From Candidatus Ruthturnera sp. Tsphm01 (lineage in GTDB: Bacteria > Pseudomonadota > Gammaproteobacteria > PS1 > Pseudothioglobaceae), in contig CP125320.1 in the NCBI GenBank assembly GCA_030142985.1, positions 811,639 through 875,638 on the forward strand: a stretch of DNA of 64,000 nt, written 5' to 3'. How positions within the stretch are numbered: position 1 is the stretch's first letter; each line of letters begins with the position of its first letter. The translations under genes and the position numbers were made by a program. This document shows positions 27,267 to 36,405 of this stretch, piece by piece. The notes under the pieces were generated by a model that did no database searches, was not told where the DNA came from, and saw nothing but the letters and a program-made list of their open reading frames with translations.

Positions 27267-28564
27267 ATGAATAAATGCTTAAAATTTTTACCAATCCAAA
27301 ATAGCATTACAAGACTTGGTATAACCATTAATGCAGTAATGGCAAAAAATACTGACCATTCACCACCAAAAGCAACCACCCAATCTCTACCCTCTAAACT
27401 ATCCACCAATAAGCCACTACTACTGGCAAATAAAATTTTGCCCAAATTGCCCATAGAAGACATTAAAGCATATTGCGTAGCGGTGTAGGTTTTGTTAACC
27501 AAATAGGAGATAAACGCCACAAATGCGACAGTTGAAAAAGCGGATGTAAAATTATCTAAAAATATAGTGAGTGCTAAAAATTCTTTATCTGCACCAATTG
27601 TTGCCAAGTAACTATACATTAAATTAGTAAGTGCCATTGATACACCACCAATAATCAAGCCTTTAAGAAGTCCAAAACGAATACTAACAAAACTTGCAAT
27701 AATTGAAAAAATAATGGTTAAAGTTGAGCCTAGAAGTTTTGAATAAGTGGCTATATCGCTTTTAGAAAAACCAATATCATCATAAAAAACCAATGACATT
27801 TTTCCAAGGAATGCTTCGCCGATTTTAAAAAACATAATGAACAATAAAATTAAAATGGCCGTTGTGCCAAAGCGGTTAAAAAAATCTTTAAGTGGACTAA
27901 AGAAAGTGTCGTTCAACCATTGTTCTGGCGTATCGCTAACCTCTTGATTTGAATGTGTTTCTTTTGGCATGAGAAAAGTGGTTAGCATAAAACCTAGCAC
28001 AAAAAAACTCATAACAAAATACACCATTGACCAATTATTAGAATAATCCGCCAAGTAAAGTGCAAACGCACCTAAAAATCCAAAACCAAACCACCAACCA
28101 CTTGTTGAAGCAGCGGCAGCGGCAGCAATTTTTCCATCTTTGTTTTCACTAATTATTTCAATGCGATAAGCGTCAATAACAATATCTTGAGTGGCCGAGG
28201 TGATGGCTATTAATAGCGCAAGTAACGACACCCAAACAATACTTATTTTAGGGTCTGTCCATGATATGGCGATGATTAAAATAAACAATAAAGTTTGCAA
28301 AAGTAGCAGCCAACTACGTCTAAACCCAAGTGTTTTTAAAAATGGTATTTTGACTTTATCAAGTAATGGCGCCCATAGCCAATTGATAGAATAAACGAAA
28401 AAAATTGAGCCAAAAAAACCGATTGCCGTGCGCGTCATTCCAGCATCTTTAAGCCACAAAGTCATTGTTGAGCCGATAATCACCCATGGAAAACCACTGG
28501 CAACGCCATTTAAAAAGATAAACAACATGCGTTTATCCAAATAAATATTTAGTATTTTACCCAC
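27263..28564 (-). CDS. ampG: AmpG muropeptide permease (MFS)
   Basis: Inner-membrane transporter of GlcNAc-anhydroMurNAc peptides. 433 residues with about 12 hydrophobic segments, the AmpG-like start KRMLFIFLNGVASGFPW, and ATQDIVIDAYRIE in the first half. Directly coupled to nagZ and preceded without spacing by the rhodanese gene. Confidence 0.92.
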   Translation of the reverse strand: MGKILNIYLDKRMLFIFLNGVASGFPWVIIGSTMTLWLKDAGMTRTAIGFFGSIFFVYSINWLWAPLLDKVKIPFLKTLGFRRSWLLLLQTLLFILIIAISWTDPKISIVWVSLLALLIAITSATQDIVIDAYRIEIISENKDGKIAAAAAASTSGWWFGFGFLGAFALYLADYSNNWSMVYFVMSFFVLGFMLTTFLMPKETHSNQEVSDTPEQWLNDTFFSPLKDFFNRFGTTAILILLFIMFFKIGEAFLGKMSLVFYDDIGFSKSDIATYSKLLGSTLTIIFSIIASFVSIRFGLLKGLIIGGVSMALTNLMYSYLATIGADKEFLALTIFLDNFTSAFSTVAFVAFISYLVNKTYTATQYALMSSMGNLGKILFASSSGLLVDSLEGRDWVVAFGGEWSVFFAITALMVIPSLVMLFWIGKNFKHLFI

Positions 28565-28978
28565 CTAACATTGCAACCAAGGCATGCCATTATGACGCCA
28601 ACCATTTAAGTTGCCTCGCTGGTTATTTTCATCAAGATCCCCTTCAAAACCACTAACGACATGTGCTACGTTGGTAAAACCATGCTCGATTAAACATTTT
28701 CCTGCATCATTTGAACGATAACCACTACGACAGATTAAAATAATTTCACGTTCTGAAAAGTTGTCTTTATCGCCAATAAAACGCTTAATAGCGGCAATAA
28801 ATTCACCTTCATTAGGCATCCAATCAGGGTCGTCAATCCAAGGTACAAAAATACATTCAATAGGTCTGCCAACAAATTTATTTTCCGCCTCACAACGCAC
28901 GTCAACCAAAACAGTATCTTGATTGACTTGTAAACGTTCAAAGGCTTTTTTTGGCAAGTGTTGTATTAACTGATTCAT
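28565..28978 (-). CDS. Rhodanese-like sulfurtransferase
   Basis: Single rhodanese domain of 137 residues with active Cys83 in ICRSGYRSNDAG and the DVRCEAENKFVG start of the fold. Cytosolic, with no signal peptide. The substrate is unknown; the neighbours concern peptidoglycan recycling, so the operon gives no clear hint. It overlaps the YkuD gene by 4 bp. Confidence 0.88.
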   Translation of the reverse strand: MNQLIQHLPKKAFERLQVNQDTVLVDVRCEAENKFVGRPIECIFVPWIDDPDWMPNEGEFIAAIKRFIGDKDNFSEREIILICRSGYRSNDAGKCLIEHGFTNVAHVVSGFEGDLDENNQRGNLNGWRHNGMPWLQC

Positions 28979-29436
28979 TGCTCAATTATAGCAACATCCT
29001 CCCCTATGTGAATCTTTTCAAATAATTCAACAATATCCTGATTTCGCATACGAATACAGCCTTTTGACTTGGGAGTGCCCATCATAAATTCATCGGGTGA
29101 ACCGTGAATATAAATATAACGCTTATGCGTGTTTTTATTATGTTCTTCAACCCCATCAAGCCATAAAATTCGGGTTAATATCCAATCTCTATCAGTTTGT
29201 TGATTAAATAATTGTTTTGAATAAATGTCACCTGTTGGTATTCTAGTAATAAATATAGTGCCTAGTTCTGCATTATCGCCAATTTTTTCACTGATTTTAA
29301 ATCGTCCAGTTGGTGTGCAAAATGAACCTTCTACCTCACCTACACCGTTAATTGAACTTGAAATTGAGTAAGATTTTTGCAAGACATTATCTTGGTAATA
29401 ATCCAAAGTTTGGGTGCTGATATTAATGTTTATCAT
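28975..29436 (-). CDS. YkuD-domain L,D-transpeptidase/carboxypeptidase, cytoplasmic
   Basis: A 153-residue protein made of little more than a YkuD catalytic domain: His111 in YIHGSPDEF and Cys127 in SKGCIRMRNQD. There is no signal peptide or membrane segment at the N-terminus (MININISTQTLDYYQ). Periplasmic L,D-transpeptidases are exported, so this one should act in the cytosol. Its position beside ampG and nagZ fits the cytoplasmic YkuD-family L,D-carboxypeptidases (ElsL/LdtK of Acinetobacter, LdcV of Vibrio) that replace LdcA in muropeptide recycling. That role is inferred. Confidence 0.85.
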   Translation of the reverse strand: MININISTQTLDYYQDNVLQKSYSISSSINGVGEVEGSFCTPTGRFKISEKIGDNAELGTIFITRIPTGDIYSKQLFNQQTDRDWILTRILWLDGVEEHNKNTHKRYIYIHGSPDEFMMGTPKSKGCIRMRNQDIVELFEKIHIGEDVAIIEQ

Positions 29437-30749
29437 CGAGTAAATAAAGCAATAGATTCTACATGGGCAGTTTGGGGGAACATGTCCATCACCCCCGCAG
29501 TTTCAAGCGTAAACCCGAACTCAATTAACTTAAGTGTATCACGGGCCAGCGTTGCAGGATTGCATGACACATACACCAATCTTGTTACGCCTAGTTTAGG
29601 CAGTAATTCTACAATTTCAATTGCACCAGATCTGGCTGGGTCAATCAATGCCTTGTTGTAAGTCTTGCCTCTAAACCACTCAAAACCTGCCACTTCTTTA
29701 AATAAATCTGCCTTATAAAAATCAACATTGGTAATGCTGTTTTTTTGTGCATTGTGCCTTGCCATTTCAACCAATCCAAAATCACCTTCAATGCCTACCA
29801 CATGTTTAGCGTATCTTGCAATTGGCAAGGTAAAGTTGCCTAAACCACAGAATAAATCAATCACCTCATCAGACTCATTAAGTTCAAGCAATTCTAACGC
29901 CAAATCAACCATTTGTTGATTAAGTTTAAAGTTCACTTGAACAAAATCAGTGGGTAAAAATTCCATGATAATATTATGATTAGGATGTGAATACGTTAGT
30001 ACAACAGGCTTGTCTAATGGCTTAACACTGTCTAAACCACCACTTTGGGTATAAAAAGTGATGTTTAATTGTTGGGCACAATCTACTAATATTTGTTCAT
30101 CTTTTGTACTCAAAGGCTCAAGGTGTCTGAGAATAAGCACTGTATTATTCTCAGCAATCGCCACTTCAAACTGCGGAACACTGGACTTAATGCTAAGTCT
30201 TTCAATACAATCAGCAAGCACTTCAAGATGTTCGCCTATGGATGGATGCAAAACCTCACAACGGCTCATATTGGTGATAAATGAAGCTTTTTTTTCTCTA
30301 AACCCAACCAATACCTTGTCTTTTTTAGCCACAAAACGCACGCCCAAACGCGCCTTACGCCGATAGCCCCAATCTTGTACTTGTAAAGGCTTAAGCCAAT
30401 TTTTTGGCTCGGTCTTAGCTTGCTGTTCAAATGCCTCTTTTAGCCATTTTCCTTTAGCATCAATTTGGTCTGTGCTGGATAAATGTTGGAATGAGCAACC
30501 GCCACAAATACCAAATACGCTACATTTAGGCGTGATTCGATTGTCCGCAGGCTTTAATACTTGCTTAACATCGGCCTCTTCAAATTTAGCACGTGAAAAC
30601 GTGCGATCAGCAATCACAAGTTCGCCCGGTAACGCACCACTCACAAAAATAACCTTATCTTCAAAACGTGCAATCCCTCGCCCTTCATGAGAAAGTGACT
30701 CTATATTTAACTCATAAGTTTTGGCTTTTGGTTTTCTTCTTCTGCCCAT
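29433..30749 (-). CDS. rlmD: 23S rRNA (uracil1939-C5)-methyltransferase RlmD
   Basis: SAM-dependent m5U methyltransferase. 438 residues: N-terminal TRAM domain (ELNIESLSHEGRGIARF), a 4Fe-4S cysteine cluster (CSVFGICGGCSFQHL, about 76-90), SAM motif LFCGLGNFTLPIA, and the nucleophile region VSCNPATLARD. It overlaps the YkuD gene by 4 bp and starts 19 bp after glcF. Confidence 0.96.
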   Translation of the reverse strand: MGRRRKPKAKTYELNIESLSHEGRGIARFEDKVIFVSGALPGELVIADRTFSRAKFEEADVKQVLKPADNRITPKCSVFGICGGCSFQHLSSTDQIDAKGKWLKEAFEQQAKTEPKNWLKPLQVQDWGYRRKARLGVRFVAKKDKVLVGFREKKASFITNMSRCEVLHPSIGEHLEVLADCIERLSIKSSVPQFEVAIAENNTVLILRHLEPLSTKDEQILVDCAQQLNITFYTQSGGLDSVKPLDKPVVLTYSHPNHNIIMEFLPTDFVQVNFKLNQQMVDLALELLELNESDEVIDLFCGLGNFTLPIARYAKHVVGIEGDFGLVEMARHNAQKNSITNVDFYKADLFKEVAGFEWFRGKTYNKALIDPARSGAIEIVELLPKLGVTRLVYVSCNPATLARDTLKLIEFGFTLETAGVMDMFPQTAHVESIALFTR

Positions 30750-30768
30750 GGGTGTTTGTATAAATTAA

Positions 30769-31899
30769 TTAAGCCTGATTATCCAATAATTCAACCCAAT
30801 GTTTGACAGGGATTTTTGCCTGTTTTTGCAGATGCATTAAGCAACCAATATTTGCAGTTACTATCATTTGTGGATTGCTTGCTTGTAAATGTTTGAGTTT
30901 GTTGGCTCTTAATTGTTGTGATAATTTTGGTTGAAAAATGGAATACGTGCCTGCAGAACCACAACATAAATGTGAATCAACAACAGGCGCGTGCTGATAA
31001 CCCAGTGAACTCAAAATAGAACCAACCAATCCGCCTAATTGTTGCCCATGCTGTAATGTACAAGGCTCGTGATAAGAAATATCAACTTTCTCTAAATTAA
31101 GTTGGCTTAAATCTTGGTTAGCTAGAAACTCAGCAATGTCTTTGGTTTTATTAACAATGCATTGCGCTTTTTGATAATAAGGGTCTGATGTTTTAAACAT
31201 AGATGCGTAGTCTTTAACCATTAATCCGCAGCCACTGGCACTAGAAATAATGACTTCAGCCTCAATTTTAAGCCAAGCGTCAATATTTCTCTTAATTTTA
31301 GCCAAGGCGTCGTGACTGGCGCTTAAATGCTGATCAACTGCACCGCAGCATTGTTTTTGTGGCGTTTCTACAGTTTCATAGCCTAATTTTGCTAGAATGT
31401 TTTTAATACTATGGTTAATATTAGGCGCAAGTACAGGTTGTACACAACCCCCTAATAACAAAACTTTGTCAATTTTTACAATGGACTGAATGGGCTTTCC
31501 TTTGATTTTAGAATGCCTAAAAATAAGCCCAATTGGATTAAATAAAATAGGCGTGGTTAAAAATTGACGAACAAAGTATCGATATACTTTTTGCCAAAGT
31601 GGACGTTTTTGTTCTATAAATTCACGCCCAATATCTACTAATTGACCATATTCAACACCTGATGGACAAATGGTTTCACATGACCTGCACGTTAAACAAC
31701 GATCCAAATGAATAATGCTTTGCTTGGAAAAATGATGATTTTCCAACGCCGATTTAATCAAATAAATACGTCCACGGGGTGAATCTAATTCATCGCCTAA
31801 TAATTGATAAGTCGGACAAGTGGCTAGGCAAAATCCACAATGCACGCATTTTCTAATAATGTCATTGGCTTTAAAATTTTGAATGTCTATTGTTTGCAT
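30769..31899 (-). CDS. glcF: Glycolate oxidase iron-sulfur subunit
   Basis: Electron-transfer subunit of membrane-associated glycolate dehydrogenase GlcDEF. 376 residues: two 4Fe-4S motifs (CVHCGFCLATCP near residue 18 and CLTCRSCETICP near 69) and two CCG domains (KQCCGAVDQH and DSHLCCGSAGTYS). Normally glcF follows glcE directly; here glcE ends at 38904, so about 7 kb of foreign DNA separates them. The hsdM fragment upstream ends at its start codon. It is now the first gene before rlmD. Confidence 0.95.
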   Translation of the reverse strand: MQTIDIQNFKANDIIRKCVHCGFCLATCPTYQLLGDELDSPRGRIYLIKSALENHHFSKQSIIHLDRCLTCRSCETICPSGVEYGQLVDIGREFIEQKRPLWQKVYRYFVRQFLTTPILFNPIGLIFRHSKIKGKPIQSIVKIDKVLLLGGCVQPVLAPNINHSIKNILAKLGYETVETPQKQCCGAVDQHLSASHDALAKIKRNIDAWLKIEAEVIISSASGCGLMVKDYASMFKTSDPYYQKAQCIVNKTKDIAEFLANQDLSQLNLEKVDISYHEPCTLQHGQQLGGLVGSILSSLGYQHAPVVDSHLCCGSAGTYSIFQPKLSQQLRANKLKHLQASNPQMIVTANIGCLMHLQKQAKIPVKHWVELLDNQA

Positions 31900-32060
31900 T
31901 TTGTTCGTCCAGTTGTCTATAAATCAATTCTGCTAAAATGAGTGAGGTGTAATTATTTTGAATAAGTTCCAGTTCTTTGTCTTTATCGCTGAATATTTTT
32001 AAAAACAATATCCAGCCAAGTTGCGATATTCGCTGTTCATCACTACCTAAATCAATACTT
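31900..32060 (-). pseudogene. Fragment of type I restriction methylase HsdM (N-terminal part)
   Basis: Translation of the minus strand gives RISQLGWILFLKIF, then a charged stretch ending ELELIQNNYTSLI. This corresponds to the N-terminal helical domain of HsdM (the typical form is QLGWLLFLKIFDDKEKE). It has no start, joins an ORF6N remnant upstream in another frame, and stops matching near 31930 where glcF begins. Non-functional. Confidence 0.65.
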
Positions 32061-32170
32061 TAATTTCCACGCCATAAAGGCTTGCTAAATTACTATCCAA
32101 CATCACTTTTTTATTTCTAATCCAGCTCATGTGTCGTTTAATACTGGTGGTTTGTAATGTACTTTCTCGG
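32047..32170 (-). pseudogene. ORF6N-domain remnant
   Basis: The minus strand encodes WIRNKKVMLDSNLASLYGV followed by a stop. This is the conserved core of the ORF6N/KilA-N-like domain (typical: IRGQRVMLDSDLAELYGVETK). Only about 40 codons remain. ORF6N genes are frequent passengers inside type I restriction loci, in agreement with the neighbouring hsdM piece. Confidence 0.65.
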
Positions 32171-32180
32171 ATAATTTTTG

Positions 32181-32512
32181 TTAGATGGTGGGTTTAATCT
32201 TGGTTATTCCGTCTAGAATTTCATAATGTTTAGGAAAGGTCTTCTCTATCATCTCTAATAAATATTTCACATTTTTCTGACATTCTGCCACAAGAGATGG
32301 GTCAAATCCTGCCCCAGTTTTGTGCGACTGATTATTTGTAAATTTATAAATTGCTGTTTTTTTTATTTTCATCAAATTTTATTTCTTCTAGTTTTTTAAA
32401 TATACTTTTACTATTAGGAATCATAAATAATAAAAAAGATTCTAATGTTTTTCTAGCTATATTAGGAATATGGTAAATAGACTCTATCGTCCCATCTGTC
32501 TTAAAATTAGTT
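32181..32512 (-). pseudogene. C-terminal remnant of AAA_13/RloC-like ATPase, frameshifted and cut by IS
   Basis: Two overlapping minus-strand frames join into one product if a base is removed from the 8-A run near 32355: YHIPNIARKTLESFLLF ... then FTNNQSHKTGAGFDPS and EMIEKTFPKHYEIL. This resembles the C-terminal end of AAA_13 (RloC/PrrC-type anticodon nuclease-related) ATPases. The 5' part is missing because the IS5-family element starts at 32513. The family call is moderate. Confidence 0.5.
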
Positions 32513-33778
32513 GAGACCTTTGCGTAATTCATAATTTCCCATCCTAATTTCAACTTTTACAATTTTTCAAAAATATTTTCAAAATTTTCCCTATTTTTCT
32601 ATAAAAACCTAAAAAACATCTTGCTTATCTGAGTTTTCATCGCCACATTTTTCTATTTTTACCCTTTTGCCACTCATTGGACGCAACAATCCTGCAAGTC
32701 TCGCATCTGTTTAAAAATGTTCATTCCAGTTTTAAGGTTGTGACTCATGGCAATTAGTTGCGCTCTGGTTTTGTTTCTTTCTAGTCCAAGGTATCTTGCC
32801 TTGGCTAATCCGTGATGAAGCTTAAGTAGTCCAAAAGTGCGCTCAACAATATAGCGAATGGATGAGCGTTGTTTATTCTCTTGTTTCTGTTGCTTGGTTA
32901 AAGGCTTGTTTCTGTAGGCACGGTGCAATATTTTATTATTTTCTTTGCCTAGTTTTTCATCATTGTTTTTATTGGCATAAGCGCTATCAGCATAGACTTG
33001 TCCACATGTTTTTATTTTACTGTTAGTGCGTTCTACCTCTAATAATTTATCAAACTCTTGTGAGTCGTGTACATTACCTGGAGTGTAAGTCATTTTCTTA
33101 ACAAAACCATCTTCATCGGTATTGGCGTGCATCTTAAAACCATAGGTGGTTTTACGTTTGCCATCGGCTGCTATTTTGACATTGTATTTTGCCTCTTTGT
33201 CTTGAGTGTTGTTGCCATCCTTGCCTTTACGCTTGCGTGATTGTTTGGCTTCTATAACGGTGGCATCAATGATGTTGATTGAACCCAAGGAAACAATGAT
33301 TGAATTTTGTTCAAGATGGGTATTGATTTGCTCTAGTAGAGGCGCTAGTAATTTCTCGGTGCTGAGTAGTTGCCTGAAACGCCAAATGCTGGAATGGTCT
33401 GGCACATTCTCAGATAGGGATAAATCAATAAAACGTCTGAACATTAAATCTCTGGCAATTTGCTTTTCTAGCGCCTCATCACTTAGACCGTACCAAGCTT
33501 GAAGGATTAGGATTTTAAACATTATCAGTGGCGGATAACTGGGTGCACCCCTAATAGAAGAATACAAGTTCGAAAGTGTTTGTTCTATCTCGTTCCAGTT
33601 GATGATGTTGTGTACATCATCAAGTTCTGATAGGGATTTGTGATCTACAACAAGAGAATCTGCAAATGAGTTTTGTTGGGTGTTTTTCCAAGACATTTTT
33701 GATATTTTTAAAGTTGTTTTTGGGTGGGTGTTATTTTACTAGATTGTTGGGTTTTTAGTTGATTTATGCAAAGGTCTC
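32513..33778 (-). mobile_element. IS5-family insertion sequence
   Basis: A 1266-bp element bounded by inverted ends gagacctttgcgtaa (32513-32527) and, reversed, gagacctttgcataa (33764-33778). One intact transposase gene. No target-site duplication is visible: flanks are attagtt and gatataa. A decayed relative lies at 55707-56894 and shares the internal end sequence aattcataatttcccat. The region 32528-32673 inside the element holds no gene. Confidence 0.88.
32674..33696 (-). CDS. IS5-family transposase
   Basis: DDE transposase of 340 residues with the N-terminal DUF772-type region (PPLIMFKILILQAWYGLSDE) and catalytic Asp in NIIDATVIEAKQ, Asp in YADSAYANKN, Glu in IVERTFGLLKLHHG. Full length and without frame damage, so possibly active. 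Confidence 0.93.
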   Translation of the reverse strand: MSWKNTQQNSFADSLVVDHKSLSELDDVHNIINWNEIEQTLSNLYSSIRGAPSYPPLIMFKILILQAWYGLSDEALEKQIARDLMFRRFIDLSLSENVPDHSSIWRFRQLLSTEKLLAPLLEQINTHLEQNSIIVSLGSINIIDATVIEAKQSRKRKGKDGNNTQDKEAKYNVKIAADGKRKTTYGFKMHANTDEDGFVKKMTYTPGNVHDSQEFDKLLEVERTNSKIKTCGQVYADSAYANKNNDEKLGKENNKILHRAYRNKPLTKQQKQENKQRSSIRYIVERTFGLLKLHHGLAKARYLGLERNKTRAQLIAMSHNLKTGMNIFKQMRDLQDCCVQ

Positions 33779-33786
33779 GATATAAT
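33759..33786 (+). promoter_or_regulatory. Hybrid promoter at the IS5 right end
   Basis: TTGATT (33759-33764) lies inside the IS end, and TATAAT (33781-33786) lies just outside it, with a 16-bp spacer. It points toward the PEP-mutase-like gene 35 bp downstream. The insertion thus appears to supply the -35 box. Confidence 0.65.
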
Positions 33787-33820
33787 GGTAATTCGTTAAT
33801 AATTTATTTCAATAAAAACT

Positions 33821-34609
33821 ATGAAAACTATCAATGAATTACATAAAGATAATAAATGCATAATTGTAGGTAATGCTTGGGATCCCATGTCTGCCTTAAT
33901 TATGGAGCAACAAGGTTTTGATTTAATAGGAACCACTAGCTGGGGGGTTGCCAATAGTTTAGGATATCAAGATGGAGAAATTATTTCATTTGATGAGTAT
34001 TTAAAAGTAATAAAAAATATTTTATCTGTTATTTCAATTCCTTTATCTGTTGATGTAGAATCTGGGTTTTCTGTCAATAAAGAAAAGATAATTGATAATG
34101 TTTTAACATTGGCAAAATTAGGGTGTTCAGGTGTCAACCTAGAAGATAGTACAAAAGAATACCAGTTAAAACCAAAGCAAGAATTTTCAGAACTATTAAA
34201 AGATTTAAGGGGTGTCCTAGATAATGCTAATTTTCAAAATTTTTTCATCAACGCAAGAACAGACACATATATTGCATTACAAGAACACCAACTAGAAGAA
34301 ACATTAGAAAGAGTTGCTTTATATGAAAAAAATGGTGCAAATGGTATTTTTGTACCATTAATGTCAGAGAAAAATGACATAAAGTCTTTATTAAGTCGAA
34401 CTACATTACCACTTAATATTATGTCCTTGCCTAATATCACAGACATTGAAGAATTAAAAGAAATTGGCGTTAGAAAATATAGTTTTGGCAATGCAATGTC
34501 AGATGCTATTATTTCAACAATAGAAAAATTTTCTAAATCTATTTTAGAGACAAAAAACACTAAAGAATTATATTCACATGATAATTTAAGAACTAAATTT
34601 ATGAATTAA
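33821..34609 (+). CDS. Isocitrate lyase/PEP mutase superfamily protein
   Basis: 262-residue (beta/alpha)8 enzyme of the PEP phosphonomutase-like family: GNAWDPMSALIMEQ at the substrate loop, the metal-binding SVDVESGF, GVNLEDS and FINARTDTY. It lacks the KKCGH motif of isocitrate lyase. The reaction is unknown; relatives act as C-C or P-C lyases such as oxaloacetate decarboxylase. The stop codon overlaps the start of ada (TAATG), so the two are translationally coupled. Codon use is markedly AT-rich. Confidence 0.85.
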   Translation: MKTINELHKDNKCIIVGNAWDPMSALIMEQQGFDLIGTTSWGVANSLGYQDGEIISFDEYLKVIKNILSVISIPLSVDVESGFSVNKEKIIDNVLTLAKLGCSGVNLEDSTKEYQLKPKQEFSELLKDLRGVLDNANFQNFFINARTDTYIALQEHQLEETLERVALYEKNGANGIFVPLMSEKNDIKSLLSRTTLPLNIMSLPNITDIEELKEIGVRKYSFGNAMSDAIISTIEKFSKSILETKNTKELYSHDNLRTKFMN

Positions 34610-35136
34610 TGAAGCAAAAACTTTTTGATGCGTTATTAAGAAAAGATAAATCTTATGTTGGCAAATATTATGCTGCAATCAAAACCACCCGTATCTTTTG
34701 CAAGATGGATTGTGGTTGTAAAAAACCCTTATATGACAATACATTCTTTTATAAAAGTATAAAAGAATGTTTGGAAAAAGGGTTTAGGTCTTGTAAAATG
34801 TGTCGCCCATTCTCTTGGGAATTCTCTCAAATTATTACGAATGATGATGCCTATATTTATGAATATATTTCTTGGTTAGAAAAAAATAAATTTCCTGATA
34901 AGTCATATAAAAAACACCCTATTTCTTCATTAGAAAATTTAACAAAAATTAAACAAAAATTTCAAAAAACAATAGGCATATCTTTAGGAAAATATATAAG
35001 AATAAAAAGAGTCAGACATATTTTAGAAAATGATATTCCCGATTCAAAATATACAAATAAAATATCCTTTAACCACTTATCAACACCAATTGGTGAAATG
35101 GTTTTTTGTTATTTTGATAACAAATTAAACCTGTAA
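34609..35136 (+). pseudogene. ada: Ada-like alkylation-response protein, truncated by IS3
   Basis: N-terminal Ada zinc/methyl-acceptor domain: Cys31, Cys35, Cys62, Cys65 in FCKMDCGCKKP and RSCKMCRP. Next is an AraC-like helix-turn-helix (LTKIKQKFQKTIGISLGKYIR, about 108-128). Only the first residues of the O6-methylguanine methyltransferase domain follow (STPIGEMVFCYF) before the IS3 element begins at 35132. The active-site PCHR motif of that domain is absent. The retained half could still sense methylphosphotriesters. Confidence 0.8.
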
Positions 35137-35323
35137 TACCCCCATTCCCCACACAACTTTTAAGTAGAATCTCGACTGTTTACAGTCATTTTTAGCCCTG
35201 ATTGGCTGATCCATTATACCAACAAATCCAGTGTCAGCTGTCAAGGGCTTGAGCGTTAGCGTCCCTTGACAGTTGATATTGGGTTTGTTAAATTTCGTAG
35301 AGCCAATCATTATTTTACTATCC

Positions 35324-36118
35324 TTACGAAGCCAACTTTTGCCTAGGTGGAATGCCACCTAGTGCAAAATGTGGTCGCTCGTTGTTATAAACCCAAAGCC
35401 ATTGTGTGGTTGCATCTTGTGCTGACTCAACTGAGTCAAATAAATGAAGATCCAAGCACTCTTGCCTTACTGTGCGATTAAATCTCTCAACATAGGCATT
35501 TTGAGTTGGTTTACCTGGTTGGATGTATCTTAGCTTAATATCGCGCCCTTGTGCCCAATCTCGCAAAGCTTGGCTAATGTATTCTGGACCATTATCACAT
35601 CTGATGGTTTTAGGCTTGCCACGCCATTGGATTAAACGCTCTAGCGATTGAATAACCCGTCTTGCTGGCAGTGATAGATCGACATCAATATTTAACCCTT
35701 CTCGATTGTAGTCGTCTACTACATTAAAGGTTCTAATGCTTCTGCCATCTGTTAGTGAATCTGCCATGAAGTCCATTGACCAGGTTTGGTTAATGCCTGT
35801 TGGTACACTGAGCGCTTCGGGCTTGTCTCTTTTAATTCTTCTCCTTGGTTTGATTCTTAGATTTAGTTCTAGTTCACGATAGATGCGATAGACTCGCTTA
35901 TGGTTAAATTTGTAGCCTTTGACATTACGCAGATACAAATAACACAGCTTGAAGCCCCAACGCTTATGCGTTGCGGTTAAACGTAGTAAATAATCCGAAA
36001 TTAGGATATTGTCATCACTTAATTTTGGCTGATAGTAATAAGTACTTTTACTGATATTAAAACAAGTGCAAGCAAAACCAACTGAGACTTGACGCTTATT
36101 TTTGAGATTATTCGCCAT
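35324..36118 (-). CDS. IS3-family transposase OrfB
   Basis: 264-residue integrase-type catalytic protein: HTH_21-like start (STYYYQPKLSDDN), catalytic Asp in WSMDFMADSL, Asp in RCDNGPEYIS and Glu in NAYVERFNRTVRQE. Its frame stays open upstream into orfA (ALTPSSRKK), so a -1 ribosomal frameshift near the orfA stop could make the OrfAB fusion usual for IS3 elements. Confidence 0.93.
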   Translation of the reverse strand: MANNLKNKRQVSVGFACTCFNISKSTYYYQPKLSDDNILISDYLLRLTATHKRWGFKLCYLYLRNVKGYKFNHKRVYRIYRELELNLRIKPRRRIKRDKPEALSVPTGINQTWSMDFMADSLTDGRSIRTFNVVDDYNREGLNIDVDLSLPARRVIQSLERLIQWRGKPKTIRCDNGPEYISQALRDWAQGRDIKLRYIQPGKPTQNAYVERFNRTVRQECLDLHLFDSVESAQDATTQWLWVYNNERPHFALGGIPPRQKLAS

Positions 36119-36138
36119 CTTCTTACGAGAAGATGGCG

Positions 36139-36405
36139 TTAGAGCTTTCCCTCAAGTGCCTCTAATCTGATTTGAGACATTAAGCGTTCATCTGCGTACA
36201 TCTTTTTGAGTCTTGAATTCTCTGCTTCTAGCTCTTTAAGTCTTTTAACAATATTAACATCTGCATCACCATATTTGGAGCGCCACTTGTAGAATGTAGC
36301 CTGGCTCATGCCGTATTCACGGCATAGGTTGGCAACAGATTCTCCTGCTTGGTTTTGTTTAAGTATATTGACTATTTGTGTGTCTGTGTATCTTGATTTT
36401 TTCAT
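36139..36405 (-). CDS. IS3-family transposase OrfA
   Basis: 88-residue DNA-binding protein: helix-turn-helix (YTDTQIVNILKQNQAG, LCREYGMSQATFYKW) followed by a leucine-rich coiled coil (LKELEAENSRLKKMYAD). Its first 13 codons are repeated at 36516 in the duplicated segment, where the frame ends after 14 codons. Confidence 0.92.
   Translation of the reverse strand: MKKSRYTDTQIVNILKQNQAGESVANLCREYGMSQATFYKWRSKYGDADVNIVKRLKELEAENSRLKKMYADERLMSQIRLEALEGKL

Noticed and set aside
32513..33778. Target-site duplication around the IS5-family element
   Set aside because: Flanking bases attagtt and gatataa do not match; the insertion was probably followed by adjacent deletions.
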